DNA of 64,000 bases from Bradyrhizobium sp. WSM1417. Lineage in GTDB: Bacteria > Pseudomonadota > Alphaproteobacteria > Rhizobiales > Xanthobacteraceae. The notes beneath the pieces are model-generated. The model saw nothing but the letters and a program-made list of their open reading frames with translations. It was not told the origin of the DNA and made no database searches. This document shows positions 30,801-40,068 of this stretch, one piece after another. The stretch is taken from positions 6,435,831-6,499,830 of the forward strand of contig NZ_KI911783.1 of assembly GCF_000515415.1 (NCBI RefSeq). The letters are read 5' to 3'. A program made the translations under genes and the position numbers. Every line of letters starts with the position of its first letter. Position 1 is the stretch's first letter.

Positions 30801-33800
30801 TAGAGAACACCAGGTCGCCGGACCGCAAATCCACGAACTTCAGGACATCAACCTGTGACGCGGCATTGTAGCCATCGTTGATGGTGTCACTGCCATCACC
30901 CAGGGCATAGATGATTGAGTCGCTGCCGGCGCCTCCCTGGATCAAGTCGTTTCCGGCTCCGGGCTGGAGCGTATCATCCTCCGAAGTCCCGACGATCGTA
31001 TAGTTGCCCGCTGCATTCGGCAGTACGGAATGAGAAGCGATCTGGGTCTTGTCCCAGACGGTCCCGTCAGCAAACGCGACCTGCTCGACGCCGGTCGGAG
31101 CGAAGCTGAACTGATTGGTGATCGTCGTGGTATGGCCGTTCGCCTTGTTCTTGACGACGAGGTCGGCTCCGCGCTGAATGAACGTCATGTCGGCGGCATT
31201 GAGGCCGACAAGCTCGATCCGATCCGTGCCGTCCTCGGCATCTTCCGAAATGATCACGCTGTCGGCGCTGGCACCTACCCGGTAGGTATCGCTGCCGCCG
31301 TACCCGGTCAGGGTTTCGGCGGCACTTCCGGCAACAAAGACGTCGGCCGCGCCCGAGCCCACCAAAGCCCGGGTATCGGAACCACCGATGAACAGGTGGC
31401 TGTCCAACCGACCGAGCAGGTCGGATCGGCTCCAGATCGCACCACTGGCGAAGACGATCTGTTCGACGCCTGCTCCGGCGGACGCCGAAAGTTGGTCCTG
31501 GAGCACGACGGTCTCGCCGTTCGCAAGCTGCAGCACGATATCGGAATTATCGAGCGACGACCGTCCGACCTTGATCGTGGCGGGATCGATTCCGCTCCCG
31601 AGCACGAGGCGATCGATGTCGGCGCTGCCAGCACTGTCGACGATGCGATCGCTGCCGTCCCCGAGATTGTAACGGTATTCGTCTGAACCGTTGCCGCCAC
31701 TGACGCGATCAGCACCGGCGCTGCCGATCAGGATATCGGAACCCGCTCCGCCGGCCAGAACGTCGTTGCCCGAGGTCCCCGCAACTGTCTCGACCTGGTC
31801 GGTGATGCCGATCACGATTGTCGACGTGGCGGACATGCCGTCATCGTCGAGGACCTTCACGGTCAACGTGTGCTGCGACTGCGACTCGAAATCGAGGATG
31901 GCGCCGTCCTTGACACGGATCTGGTTGCCCACGACCTCGAACAGATCATCCATGCCTACGATGCTGAAGCTGTGCGCGCCGCCATCACCGGCATCGACTG
32001 CCCCCAGCGTCGCCACCACCGTTCCGCCAGCGGCATTCTCCTGCACGGTGCCACCGGTGAGCGTAATTCCCGTAGGAGCCTCGTTGCCAAGCCGGCGGAA
32101 CTCGAAATTGTCCACAGTCAACGCAGCAAGATCGACATTCTGCAAAGTGAGGCTGTCGCCATTCCCCAAGGAGATGACGACATCGCTGCCAACCTGCGAC
32201 GCAGCCGCGACGACCGAAGCGAAATCGGCAAACATGGTGCGGTCGAACCGCACCATGTCGTGGTCCGTCCCGCTTCCCGCTATGAAATCCGTGACCGTGT
32301 CCGACCCGTCCCCGACGCCGACCACAAATATGTCGCCGCCTGTGCCACCCGTCAGGACGTCATTGCCGGCGCCGCCGATCAGAATGTCGCTGTCGAGCCC
32401 GCCATTCAGGATGTCGGCACCGATGCCGCCGTCGAGCTTGTCCTTGCCCATGCCGCCGGTCAGCGTGTCGTCACCGCTGTCGCCGGAGACGACATCGTCG
32501 CCGGAACGCGCGTCGATCACGTCGTTGCCTGCGCCGCCTGTAATCAAATTGTTGCCGGCATCGCCCGCGATCTGATCGGAGAACGCCGTGCCCGTGATGT
32601 TTTCGACCTGCTCGACCTGAGCCATGTCGCGCCAAGTCCCGCTGGCGAGATCGCTTTGGTCGGTCGTGCGCACTTCGGCGCCGTTGGTGACGAGATCGAC
32701 CCACACCGACGAGCCGAAACCGCTGAGATCGAGCGTATCGGTCCCCACCCCACCGTTGATGGTGGCGATATCGCCGGTGGCGCTGACGCTGAGCACGAGG
32801 GTATCGTTACCGACCCCGCCATAGAGGAGATCGTTGCCGCCCTGCCCGTCGATCCGGTCGTCGCCGGCCTCGCCATAGAAATTCTGGCTGGCGCTCGAGC
32901 CGGTCAGGGCATCGTTGCCACCCGTGCCGGCGAAGAACGGAGCGTTGCTGGTCGCAACGCCGTATATGGTGGAGCGGCCCCACTGGTCGCCGTTGGCAAA
33001 GCGGATATATTCGATACCGGAATCCGGCATATCCGAGCTATCTCCGAACTGGCCGACGATGGTGATCGTCTCGTTGGTCGACAGGATGTGCACCAACAGA
33101 TCGCCACCGGAGCGGGTCAGGTTCACCTCCGAGCTCTGGAGGTCCTTCAGGAACAGAACGTCGCTCTCAGTCGAGGAGAAAGAGCGCCAGGTATTTTCGT
33201 AGATGGTGTCGTTGCCGTCGCCCTTCGAGTAAATGAAGGTGTCGTTGCCGCTGTAGCTCTGCAAGCCCGTGTAGATGATGTCGTCGCCCTTGCCGGCTTC
33301 GATCGTGTCATCCCAGCGGCTAATGCGGGCGTCGATGATGTCACGTCCCTCGGTACCTCGGAACCAGGCATTCTGCTGGATCTGGGCGCGATTCCATTGC
33401 TCGCCATCTGCGAACTGGATCGATTCAAGGCCGATCCCCGGCGCATCCAGAGCCTCGGAAAACTGTTCGACGATTGTGATCGTCTCGTTCGTCGAAATGA
33501 TCTTGACCAGCAGGTCGCTGCCCGAGCGGGAAAGCTCGACGTTGGAGCTGTTGATGTCGGTGAACTTTAGGACGTCGGTCTCGGATGGGCCAAAACGGTT
33601 CCAAGTCTGCTCGCTGATGGTGTCGTTGCCGTCCCCTCTTGCATAGACGAACGTGTCGCTTCCACTGGCGGACTGATAGCCCGAGTAGATGAGGTCGTCG
33701 CCCTTTCCGCCATAGAAGGTGTCATTGACCTGACTGTTCGTTGTACCATCCAAGACATCGCGGCCATCCGTGCCGCGGATCCACGATGCCTGCTGAATTT

Positions 33801-36800
33801 GGCTTCGATCCCACTGCGCATCGGCGAACCGGATGTACTCCAGCCCCTGACCGGCAGCGTTGTTGTCCGAGCCACGGTTGGTGAAATGGCCAATGACTGT
33901 GATGACTTCATTGGTGTCCTTGATCTTGATAAAGAGATCATCACCCGAGCGCGACAACTCGACACCACTGGAATTGATGTCGGTGAGCGACAGGACATCG
34001 ACATCAGTGCCGGCCCAATCCAGCGCCTCGGAAACCACGTCGTTGCCGTCGCCCCGCGCGTAGATGTAGAGATCGCTTCCGCTTCCGCCCGTGACCGAGG
34101 GAGAGCGGCTGTCCAGGAAGTCGTCGCCCTTGCCGCCAATGAAAGTGTCGTTTCCGGTGCCGGCGGAAATGTAGTCCTTGCCATCGCCGCCAGAGAGGTA
34201 GTTGTTGCCGTAGCCGCCGTCGATGGAATCGGAGCCGCCGCCGCCATAGATCGTGTCGTCACCGTTGCCGCCGGAGATCACATCATTGCCGTCGTCTGAC
34301 GACGGATTGATGTTGTCGCCATAGAGGACGTCATTGCCGTCACCGCCGTAGAGCACGTCCGCATCGGCACCGCCGGCCAGGACGTCGTTGCCCCTGTTGC
34401 CGTTCAGCGTGTTCTTGCCGCCGCCATGGAAAGGATTCGGTTGCAATGCGTCCGGAGTGCCAAGCACCCCGCCGAGGCCACCATAGATCGAGGCGTTCCA
34501 GATATCGTTGGTTCCCGGGGACGCACCACCGACGATGTTGCCTTCATGGCCGAATTCGTCCCAGTAGGTCTGCCACTCGATCAATCCTTGGACCACGTTG
34601 GTGACCACGACCGGATTCCAGCCAAGATAGTCGCGACCCGCATTGTAAGTAATCTGCTGCCGGTCGACGACCGAGCCATCCTGAAACTTGATCTGGTCGA
34701 TACCCACCCAGTAGCCCGCGTTTCCGTCCAGTAGGCTAGTTACGCCGTAGAAGAAGTTATTGACTCTGATGATCTCCCCGGTCGGGTTGATCGTGACGAG
34801 GAGCGTACTGCCCTGGTAAGAGTAGCTGACATCTCCTGCAGAAACATCCCGCAACCAGAGCGTATCGACGTCCGGATTGTTGGGATTGCCGACCCTGTTG
34901 GAAGCATCGGAGATCTGGTCGTTGCCGTCGCCCTTCTTCCAGACGAAAGTGTCGCTCCCCGTCCCTCCCTCCAGAAAATCGTCGCCCTTGCCGCCCTCGA
35001 TCGTCTCATTGAGTTCCGAGCCCGTGATGCCGTCAAAACGGTCCGTGCCGCGATACCAGGCATTCTGCTGGATCTGCGCACGGTCCCAAATCGTGCCATC
35101 CGCAAACCTGATTGCGTCGATGCTGCGACCGCTGGTGGCCCAGTCGCCGGTATTGGTCGGGAAGAACCAGTCAAAATCGACGTATTCGCCGGTCGATTTA
35201 ACCGTGAGCAGCAGCTGCGCGCCGACGCGAGTCAACTCGATGTCATCAGGATTGAGATCGGTCAGGACGAATGTATCTTGCTCGCTCCGAACACCCGATG
35301 CGTCATGAACGATATCGTAGCCGTCCCCTTTGCTGTAGAGGATAGTATCGTTGCCTCCACCGATCTGGATGTAGTCGTCACCCTTGCCGCCGCGGAGGAT
35401 GTCGTCCGACCCCGAATCCGCAATGTAGTTGTTGTGACCATCGCCCCGATAGACGCTCACGTTCTTGAGCTGGGTGCGGTCCCATTCCGTGCCGTCGGCA
35501 AATCGCAAGACGTCAATGCTCTGACCGGCAAAGAAGCTCTCGAGAGCGACCGTCTTGCCCGTTGCCGCAATCCGCATCAGCAGATCGTCGCCGATACGGT
35601 CGAACGTGACATCGGTTGAATTCAGATCGGTAAGAACCAGGCGGTCGGTATCGGTCGTAGCACCTTCATCCTTGATCCAGAGATCGCCATCCTGCTTGTT
35701 GTAGACGTAGATGTCGCTGCCACTGCTGCCACTGAGCAGGTCACCCCCACCGCCACCGTTGAATACGTCTTGCGCGGAGGTACCGTTGATGCCTTCTGCC
35801 GCGGCAGTTCCAACAAAGGCGGTTCCGTCAACAATGTGAGCTGCTATTTGATGCAGGACCGTATCCGAGACACCGCCCAGATGCGGAAGGATGGCATTCG
35901 CGTAGGCCTGCCGGTCGCCGGCAAAGGCGATACCCACCATCCCATCCAGACCTAACAGAGCCCGTTCAAGATAAGTTACCGCGGCTCCAGCGTGCTCGGG
36001 CATCGTCATCGCGATCAAATCGACAACCATACCGACATTGCCTGGCGTATCTGGCTGCAGATCGCCAGCCGCGGGCGGCACAAGCTCAAGCAACGTATAG
36101 AAGAAATAGGGACTGCTTACAGCAGCGCCGATATCTCCACCGCGCACAACCACGCTCCTCGTCACCTGCGAAAGGAATGCGATCTCGAGGACTGCCAGGA
36201 TACCTTCAAAGCTGGACTCAATGCTCGCGCCTGCCGCAGAAGATCCGGGATAGGTGCGTAATTCGGTTCCGGACCGAACCTCGCGATAAGGTTGGCCAAA
36301 GAAGGCCTCGACAAAGGCAAGATGACGGGCATCGACAAATTGCCCGCGGCTCTCCGGATCGATGTTATCGACCCCGGCCCACGTGAGCAAAAGGGAGCCC
36401 AATCCTGCGCGCAGATCAGTCGGGGTCATCGACGACGCCTGATCTGTCAGCGACGTCCAGGCAGCGCGAAACGCGGCATCAGTGGTGGCTTTGTAAGCAA
36501 TTGAATAGATCGTGCCCGAACCCGGAAGCTGAGGCAGCAGATCAACGCCCTCAGCTACTGTAAAGCCTGGAGTCGTGTCTGTTCGTGTATCCCTGTTGTC
36601 TGTCTGAAAATAAACAGTCTGCGCGACACCTGTGGTACCGTCTTCGCGTGTGAACACGGCTTGATATCCGATGGTGTTCCCCGCATCAGTCCCGGAACCG
36701 GCCAGACGGACGAGCGAGATCGATTTGATCCCCGCTTCTGCGAGGGTCTGCAACTCCCCATCATCTGAAACGCCGTTCTGATTTAGATCGCGCCACACAC

Positions 36801-38112
36801 GCAACTTGGCGAAGACTGGATCATTTGCATCGATTACCCCGTCCCCGTTGGCGTCGAAAGTTTCCAGCACTGCGAACCCATCTTGCGTGGGTGAACCGAA
36901 AAGCTCGACAGCGCCGTCAATTCGACCGTTCCCATTCGCATCAAGCGCAAGTATCCCATCACTAGACGAGACCCAACCAGTGCGCTCGGAAAAACCGTCG
37001 CTATTGTAGTCGAAATAGACGGTCGAGCCCGTGAGGCTGGTGGTGTGAATGCCGTCGCCATTCAGGTCCAAGATCAAAGGATCGCCGAGAAGCCTAAGCA
37101 GCGGCGAGAGGAGATGGGCCAGTGCCGAGCCGATGTTGTTTCCAAGCTCCTGAATGAGACGCATGTACAGTTCACCGAGCTGGGCTCCAATATAGGCGCC
37201 CACCAATGCAGCGCCCAAGATCGCCAGCTCAGCAAGAGCCCCTGGCGGGAACAGAACCGCCGCGAGACCCAAGGCAGCTCCCATGCCGAGTTCAGCACCA
37301 TAGAAGCCGCCGAGCACTCGCCCAAGCATCCCGGCTTCTGTTGCAATGGCTCCGTTTCTATCGTTAGCCCCTAGCTGCGCGATCGCCTTCTTCGTGCTCT
37401 CGACAAAATCAAAAGCGGCCAAGCCGAGCCCGAGCAATCCGAGCGCACCGCCGAGCGAACGGATAGCCCCCGCCCCATTTATATCGGGCAGACTGACAGA
37501 GCCGGATTCATCTCCAGAAAGCTTCTTGGCGTACTCGATCAATTGATCGCCGAAATCGGAAACCCTGTTCGCGAGCTTCTTAAGCGCATCAAAAACCGTA
37601 TTGTCGCCAATCCCCAACTCTTCCTGAAGTCCCCGGAGAGAATCTACACTCGTTTCACGCCCTGCTACCGCGTTCTTGTCGAAATAGTCTCTAAACGAGT
37701 CTTTGATATCTTGATAAGATTGAGCTTGCTTGTCGTTGATGAAGTCGCTGAGCTGCGACGTCCCATTGGTTACTTTCGAGTAGAAGCCTTCATCCATAAG
37801 GACCTTCGGGCTCTCATAGGCTTTGGCCGCTTCCCATATCGATAAGTCACCGGCATTAGCAGCGTTGGAGATTGCGCCATCGGACATGAGCCTGTTCGTA
37901 ATGGGCGTCGGATCAATAGTGTAGTTGCCCCTATTGTTTAGCCAGTCGCTTATGGGCTGGCTAACGTCGCCGGTGAGCTCGCCCAAGACCGGCTGGGTGA
38001 TGTGTATCTCGTATCTCTCGGTTATCTTCGCGAGAATGGCACCTCCAAGATCGCCAAGATTTGAAAGGCTGATAAGATAGCCCGCATCAATGAAAATGAT
38101 CGGCTTAGACAT
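27868..38112 (-). CDS. giant RTX protein with N-terminal PIN-like domain
   Basis: This is a 3414-residue predicted type I secretion substrate. Residues 1-~125 resemble a PIN nuclease: D9 (IIFIDAGYLI), E45 (PVLGEL), D89 (GDLSIWEAA) and D107 (KVLMDEGFY) sit at the four acidic positions. Residues ~215-320 are hydrophobic and glycine-rich (GLLGLGLAAF; ALVGAYIGAQLG). EF-hand-like calcium loops follow at ~345-450 (LDLNGDGI, LDANGNGRIDG, FDANGDGVIDAND). From ~770 on there are alternating RTX nonapeptides (GGxGxDx) and ~125-residue modules with FADGT.W.R..I and (L/I)..TGE.I.V..(Q/H)F, and one cadherin-like domain at ~2006-2104. The C-terminus (LVQAMSTYSA ... SAVSAAWHA) is a typical secretion tail. 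AGGGG precedes the ATG. It is the last gene of the T1SS operon. The PIN reading is inference from motif spacing. Confidence 0.88.
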   Translation of the reverse strand: MSKPIIFIDAGYLISLSNLGDLGGAILAKITERYEIHITQPVLGELTGDVSQPISDWLNNRGNYTIDPTPITNRLMSDGAISNAANAGDLSIWEAAKAYESPKVLMDEGFYSKVTNGTSQLSDFINDKQAQSYQDIKDSFRDYFDKNAVAGRETSVDSLRGLQEELGIGDNTVFDALKKLANRVSDFGDQLIEYAKKLSGDESGSVSLPDINGAGAIRSLGGALGLLGLGLAAFDFVESTKKAIAQLGANDRNGAIATEAGMLGRVLGGFYGAELGMGAALGLAAVLFPPGALAELAILGAALVGAYIGAQLGELYMRLIQELGNNIGSALAHLLSPLLRLLGDPLILDLNGDGIHTTSLTGSTVYFDYNSDGFSERTGWVSSSDGILALDANGNGRIDGAVELFGSPTQDGFAVLETFDANGDGVIDANDPVFAKLRVWRDLNQNGVSDDGELQTLAEAGIKSISLVRLAGSGTDAGNTIGYQAVFTREDGTTGVAQTVYFQTDNRDTRTDTTPGFTVAEGVDLLPQLPGSGTIYSIAYKATTDAAFRAAWTSLTDQASSMTPTDLRAGLGSLLLTWAGVDNIDPESRGQFVDARHLAFVEAFFGQPYREVRSGTELRTYPGSSAAGASIESSFEGILAVLEIAFLSQVTRSVVVRGGDIGAAVSSPYFFYTLLELVPPAAGDLQPDTPGNVGMVVDLIAMTMPEHAGAAVTYLERALLGLDGMVGIAFAGDRQAYANAILPHLGGVSDTVLHQIAAHIVDGTAFVGTAAAEGINGTSAQDVFNGGGGGDLLSGSSGSDIYVYNKQDGDLWIKDEGATTDTDRLVLTDLNSTDVTFDRIGDDLLMRIAATGKTVALESFFAGQSIDVLRFADGTEWDRTQLKNVSVYRGDGHNNYIADSGSDDILRGGKGDDYIQIGGGNDTILYSKGDGYDIVHDASGVRSEQDTFVLTDLNPDDIELTRVGAQLLLTVKSTGEYVDFDWFFPTNTGDWATSGRSIDAIRFADGTIWDRAQIQQNAWYRGTDRFDGITGSELNETIEGGKGDDFLEGGTGSDTFVWKKGDGNDQISDASNRVGNPNNPDVDTLWLRDVSAGDVSYSYQGSTLLVTINPTGEIIRVNNFFYGVTSLLDGNAGYWVGIDQIKFQDGSVVDRQQITYNAGRDYLGWNPVVVTNVVQGLIEWQTYWDEFGHEGNIVGGASPGTNDIWNASIYGGLGGVLGTPDALQPNPFHGGGKNTLNGNRGNDVLAGGADADVLYGGDGNDVLYGDNINPSSDDGNDVISGGNGDDTIYGGGGSDSIDGGYGNNYLSGGDGKDYISAGTGNDTFIGGKGDDFLDSRSPSVTGGSGSDLYIYARGDGNDVVSEALDWAGTDVDVLSLTDINSSGVELSRSGDDLFIKIKDTNEVITVIGHFTNRGSDNNAAGQGLEYIRFADAQWDRSQIQQASWIRGTDGRDVLDGTTNSQVNDTFYGGKGDDLIYSGYQSASGSDTFVYARGDGNDTISEQTWNRFGPSETDVLKFTDINSSNVELSRSGSDLLVKIISTNETITIVEQFSEALDAPGIGLESIQFADGEQWNRAQIQQNAWFRGTEGRDIIDARISRWDDTIEAGKGDDIIYTGLQSYSGNDTFIYSKGDGNDTIYENTWRSFSSTESDVLFLKDLQSSEVNLTRSGGDLLVHILSTNETITIVGQFGDSSDMPDSGIEYIRFANGDQWGRSTIYGVATSNAPFFAGTGGNDALTGSSASQNFYGEAGDDRIDGQGGNDLLYGGVGNDTLVLSVSATGDIATINGGVGTDTLDLSGFGSSVWVDLVTNGAEVRTTDQSDLASGTWRDMAQVEQVENITGTAFSDQIAGDAGNNLITGGAGNDVIDARSGDDVVSGDSGDDTLTGGMGKDKLDGGIGADILNGGLDSDILIGGAGNDVLTGGTGGDIFVVGVGDGSDTVTDFIAGSGTDHDMVRFDRTMFADFASVVAAASQVGSDVVISLGNGDSLTLQNVDLAALTVDNFEFRRLGNEAPTGITLTGGTVQENAAGGTVVATLGAVDAGDGGAHSFSIVGMDDLFEVVGNQIRVKDGAILDFESQSQHTLTVKVLDDDGMSATSTIVIGITDQVETVAGTSGNDVLAGGAGSDILIGSAGADRVSGGNGSDEYRYNLGDGSDRIVDSAGSADIDRLVLGSGIDPATIKVGRSSLDNSDIVLQLANGETVVLQDQLSASAGAGVEQIVFASGAIWSRSDLLGRLDSHLFIGGSDTRALVGSGAADVFVAGSAAETLTGYGGSDTYRVGASADSVIISEDAEDGTDRIELVGLNAADMTFIQRGADLVVKNKANGHTTTITNQFSFAPTGVEQVAFADGTVWDKTQIASHSVLPNAAGNYTIVGTSEDDTLQPGAGNDLIQGGAGSDSIIYALGDGSDTINDGYNAASQVDVLKFVDLRSGDLVFSRQGADLTIAIPGAGDTITVQGQFTSASEYWGLERIQFSDGSVWDRDAIATAAWIRGTGAAETLNGFATADTLDGGAGADTMIGGDSGDTYIYHVGSGNDIIQESSADSGTDVVKLVGLNASDVSFGQGGNDLFIQIKSSAEVLRVQGQFNGTSGIEQVLFADGTRWDRAQIVNASQLAGTGSNDSITLPADGATVDAGAGDDTLSVSGNGADRIVFYKGAGHDTLDNPGGGYLRADILDLTDILPSEVLLTRSGNQLILGVPSTGDSFTALAQFNGDSYGLGSIRFADGTVWDRTAITAKAWLRGTSGNDSIGLPATGVTVDAGAGDDVISVSGNGSDRIIFGSGYGHDTLTNPGSGYNRDDTLVLKDLNPADVQLSRNGDAMTLKVLSTGDTFVVSFQFWGDGSQIQGLTNIQFADGTNWGRATIADNAWIRGTVNGETLSGLSSNDTILGDLGNDRLQGRDGSDTYVYRSGDGNDEIDDQSASMTDVDTIKFTDLNASDIVLSRSGNTLFATVTATGATIQIDNQFYSSSAYYGVERLLFANGDSWDLPTINGNAWFRGTVGNDSISAASSNDTILGDLGNDRLQGRDGSDTYVYRSGDGNDEIDDQSASMTDVDTIKFTDLNASDIVLSRSGNTLFATVTATGATIQIDNQFYSSSAYYGVEKLLFANGDSWDLPTINANAWFRGTSGNDSLNGASSADTLFGGIGNDYLQGNDGSDTYLYRSGDGNDEIADRSDSVTDIDTLKFADLNASDITLSRSNNALLVRVNSTGATITVDDHFYSQTANWGIEKLLFADGSSWNSSNIADATSTFTWVGSATNATLAGNEYGLNIFQIGTGAEMVYGGARSNVYQITTSTGQAQINLSSAAGSTNEVDFLSGITDQNLWFEQSGNDLKIDLLGTTTNTTISNWFSGSAGALQEITAGGLKIDSQISQLVQAMSTYSANNTGFDPTSSSMHALPSDSALQSAVSAAWHA
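28763..29470. repeat. 381-bp tandem duplication inside the RTX gene
   Basis: Bases 28763-29089 and 29144-29470 are nearly identical and offset by exactly 381 bp, i.e. 127 codons. They encode two successive RTX/FADGT modules. The low divergence compared with other modules indicates a recent in-frame duplication. Confidence 0.85.
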
Positions 38113-38152
38113 GGCGCTGCCCCTGGGATGATTCTTGGATCACCAAAATGAG

Positions 38153-38440
38153 CTAGGTTGCGCCCTTGGCGGGGTCGATTGCGGCCCGTACGGCGTTTCC
38201 AACATCGATGATCAGACGGTTCTCGGCTTCAAATTTGTCATCAGCCTGCGCGACGAACGACACTTTGGGTAAAACGACAATGAGCGCTCGTGAGATTGCC
38301 GCTTTTGTCACCCTTTCCTCCTCGTTTCGTGGATCCGCAACCAAGGCCATCTTCTTCATTTGCTCGAAAATTCCAGGAGAGTAGCCTTCCAGCGCCGAGA
38401 TTGCTTCCTGAAGCTGCTCGTCGGTGTAGAACTTACCCAT
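38153..38440 (-). CDS. small protein encoded just before the giant RTX gene
   Basis: This 95-residue, mostly helical, soluble protein (MGKFYTDEQLQEAISALEGY at its start, ending AIDPAKGAT) has no signal peptide or membrane helix. AGGG lies nine bases before the ATG. It ends 40 bases before the giant RTX gene on the same strand and follows the adaptor gene, so it belongs to the T1SS operon. I do not recognise the family. By position it could be an immunity protein for the PIN-like domain, a secretion chaperone or a regulator. Confidence 0.75.
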   Translation of the reverse strand: MGKFYTDEQLQEAISALEGYSPGIFEQMKKMALVADPRNEEERVTKAAISRALIVVLPKVSFVAQADDKFEAENRLIIDVGNAVRAAIDPAKGAT

Positions 38441-38628
38441 CGCAATTGCCCTTCATTGAGCGTTGAATTTTGCGGCTATCCGACTGGCCGCTGCCTTCAT
38501 TGACCCGTTCGTCGCGATGAGAGCGAGCCGAACATAATCCGCAGGTCATTCATCTCTATTCCATCCAAATCAAAGATTCGACGCTCGACAAGGTGGAATT
38601 GCACGAGGATGAGTCCCACCGACGATCA

Positions 38629-40068
38629 CTATCTTTCATGCAGACTCTCCCGCTTGTACCTCAACAACGGCGACATCACGTACTCGATGATCCTTCGCTG
38701 CCCCGTCTTGACCTCCACCGTCACGGCCATGCCGGGCGCGAGGTTGACCATCTTGTCCTCTATCCGCATTTGCGCGCCATCGAGTGACACGCGTGCCGCG
38801 TAGAGCAGTTCCTGGCCGGCGGGCTCGCTCGATTCAGAGAGCGCGCCGCCCTGCTTCGCAGCGCCATTCCTGTCCGGCGGCTTGTCCTTGACGATGGCAT
38901 CGCGGGAGACGCTGATGACCTTGCCGTGCAGGAGGCCGTAGCGGGTGAAGTTGAAGGTGTCGATCTTGATCTCGGCGTCCTGGCCGTGCTCGACGAAGCC
39001 GATGTCGCGGTTGGAGATCATCGCCTCGACCTCAATGCTGGAGCCGCGCGGCACGATCATCATCAGCTGCTGCGCCGGAGAGACGACGCCGCCGACGGTA
39101 TGGATCGCGAGCTGCTGCACCGTGCCGTCGATCGGCGCACGCAGCAGCTGCTCGTCGGTCTTCTGCTGCGCCTTGATGGAATCTTGACGGTACTCGTCGG
39201 CCTTCTTCTGGGCGTCGGCGAGGTCGCTCAGCACTTGCCGCTCGAACCCGGATTTGGTCTGCGCGAACTGCTGCTCCAGCGCACGGCGGGCGGCCTCGAT
39301 CTCGACCAGCTTGCGTTCCTGCACGATACGCTCGTTCTGCTGGTCGATCAGGCGCGTCTGGGCGTCGATCCATGCAATGCGGTTGCCGTACTGGATGTCC
39401 ATCGCCTTCTTGCGAATGGTCAGGGTTTCCTCGAGCAGCGGCAAGGTCGCGTCGATCTTGGCGATCGCGGCCGTGACTGACTGCAGCTCGGCGCGCTTCT
39501 GGTCGATCTGCTGGACGACGGAGGCGAGCTTGGCCTGCTGCTCGGCCGCCTGCGCGAGCATGGCGGATCGTGCCCGCGCGATCTCGACCTCGGACGCGCC
39601 GGCGGGATCCTCGATATCATGGGGCACGGCAAGGTCGTTGAAGCTGCGGCGCAGCGCCGACAGGCGCGCGACGTCGAGCAGGCTTGCGATCAGATCCTGC
39701 CCGACCCGCTTGCGCTCGGCCTGCGTCACGGTGCGGTCGAGCTCGACCAGGATATCGCCGGCCGACACCTTGTCGCCGTCGCGGACATGGATCGCGGAGA
39801 CGATGCCGGTCTCCAGCGGCTGGATCGTCTTGGTGCGGCCGGTCGGCACCACTTTGCCGGTCGCGGTCGCGATGATGTCGACGTGGCCGAAGGTCGCCCA
39901 GCCGATCGCAATCGCGAAGAACAGGATGAGGGTGAGGCCGACGGCCCGCCCGACTGGCGATGCCGGCGTCTCCAAGATCTCCAGCGCCGCGGGCAGGAAC
40001 TCGCGCGCGTCGCGCTGACGGCGCCAGAAGGCGCGGTTCTTGCGCTCGATGACGTCAGCCGACGACAT
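38629..40068 (-). CDS. HlyD-family T1SS membrane fusion protein
   Basis: This 479-residue periplasmic adaptor has one N-terminal membrane helix (VGLTLILFFAIAIGWATFG). It is followed by the split lipoyl domain (ATATGKVVPTGRTKTIQPLE and, after the hairpin, RAPIDGTVQQLAIHTVGGVV) around a long coiled-coil hairpin (~130-310). The conserved C-terminal beta-barrel ends with TGQRRIIEYVMSPL, the HlyD signature region. Its start overlaps the exporter stop by 14 bases, so the two are translated together. It should link the ABC exporter to a TolC-like outer-membrane channel, which is not in this window. Confidence 0.93.
   Translation of the reverse strand: MSSADVIERKNRAFWRRQRDAREFLPAALEILETPASPVGRAVGLTLILFFAIAIGWATFGHVDIIATATGKVVPTGRTKTIQPLETGIVSAIHVRDGDKVSAGDILVELDRTVTQAERKRVGQDLIASLLDVARLSALRRSFNDLAVPHDIEDPAGASEVEIARARSAMLAQAAEQQAKLASVVQQIDQKRAELQSVTAAIAKIDATLPLLEETLTIRKKAMDIQYGNRIAWIDAQTRLIDQQNERIVQERKLVEIEAARRALEQQFAQTKSGFERQVLSDLADAQKKADEYRQDSIKAQQKTDEQLLRAPIDGTVQQLAIHTVGGVVSPAQQLMMIVPRGSSIEVEAMISNRDIGFVEHGQDAEIKIDTFNFTRYGLLHGKVISVSRDAIVKDKPPDRNGAAKQGGALSESSEPAGQELLYAARVSLDGAQMRIEDKMVNLAPGMAVTVEVKTGQRRIIEYVMSPLLRYKRESLHER

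Noticed and set aside
31870..33570. A 566-codon frame, and several others above 150 codons, antisense to the RTX gene
   Set aside because: They mirror the repeated GC-rich codons of the RTX gene, lack ribosome-binding sites and have no domain pattern.
28700..34500. Regular repetition that could suggest a CRISPR or satellite array
   Set aside because: The period is ~375-381 bp and in frame; it encodes RTX modules, not short repeats with unique spacers.
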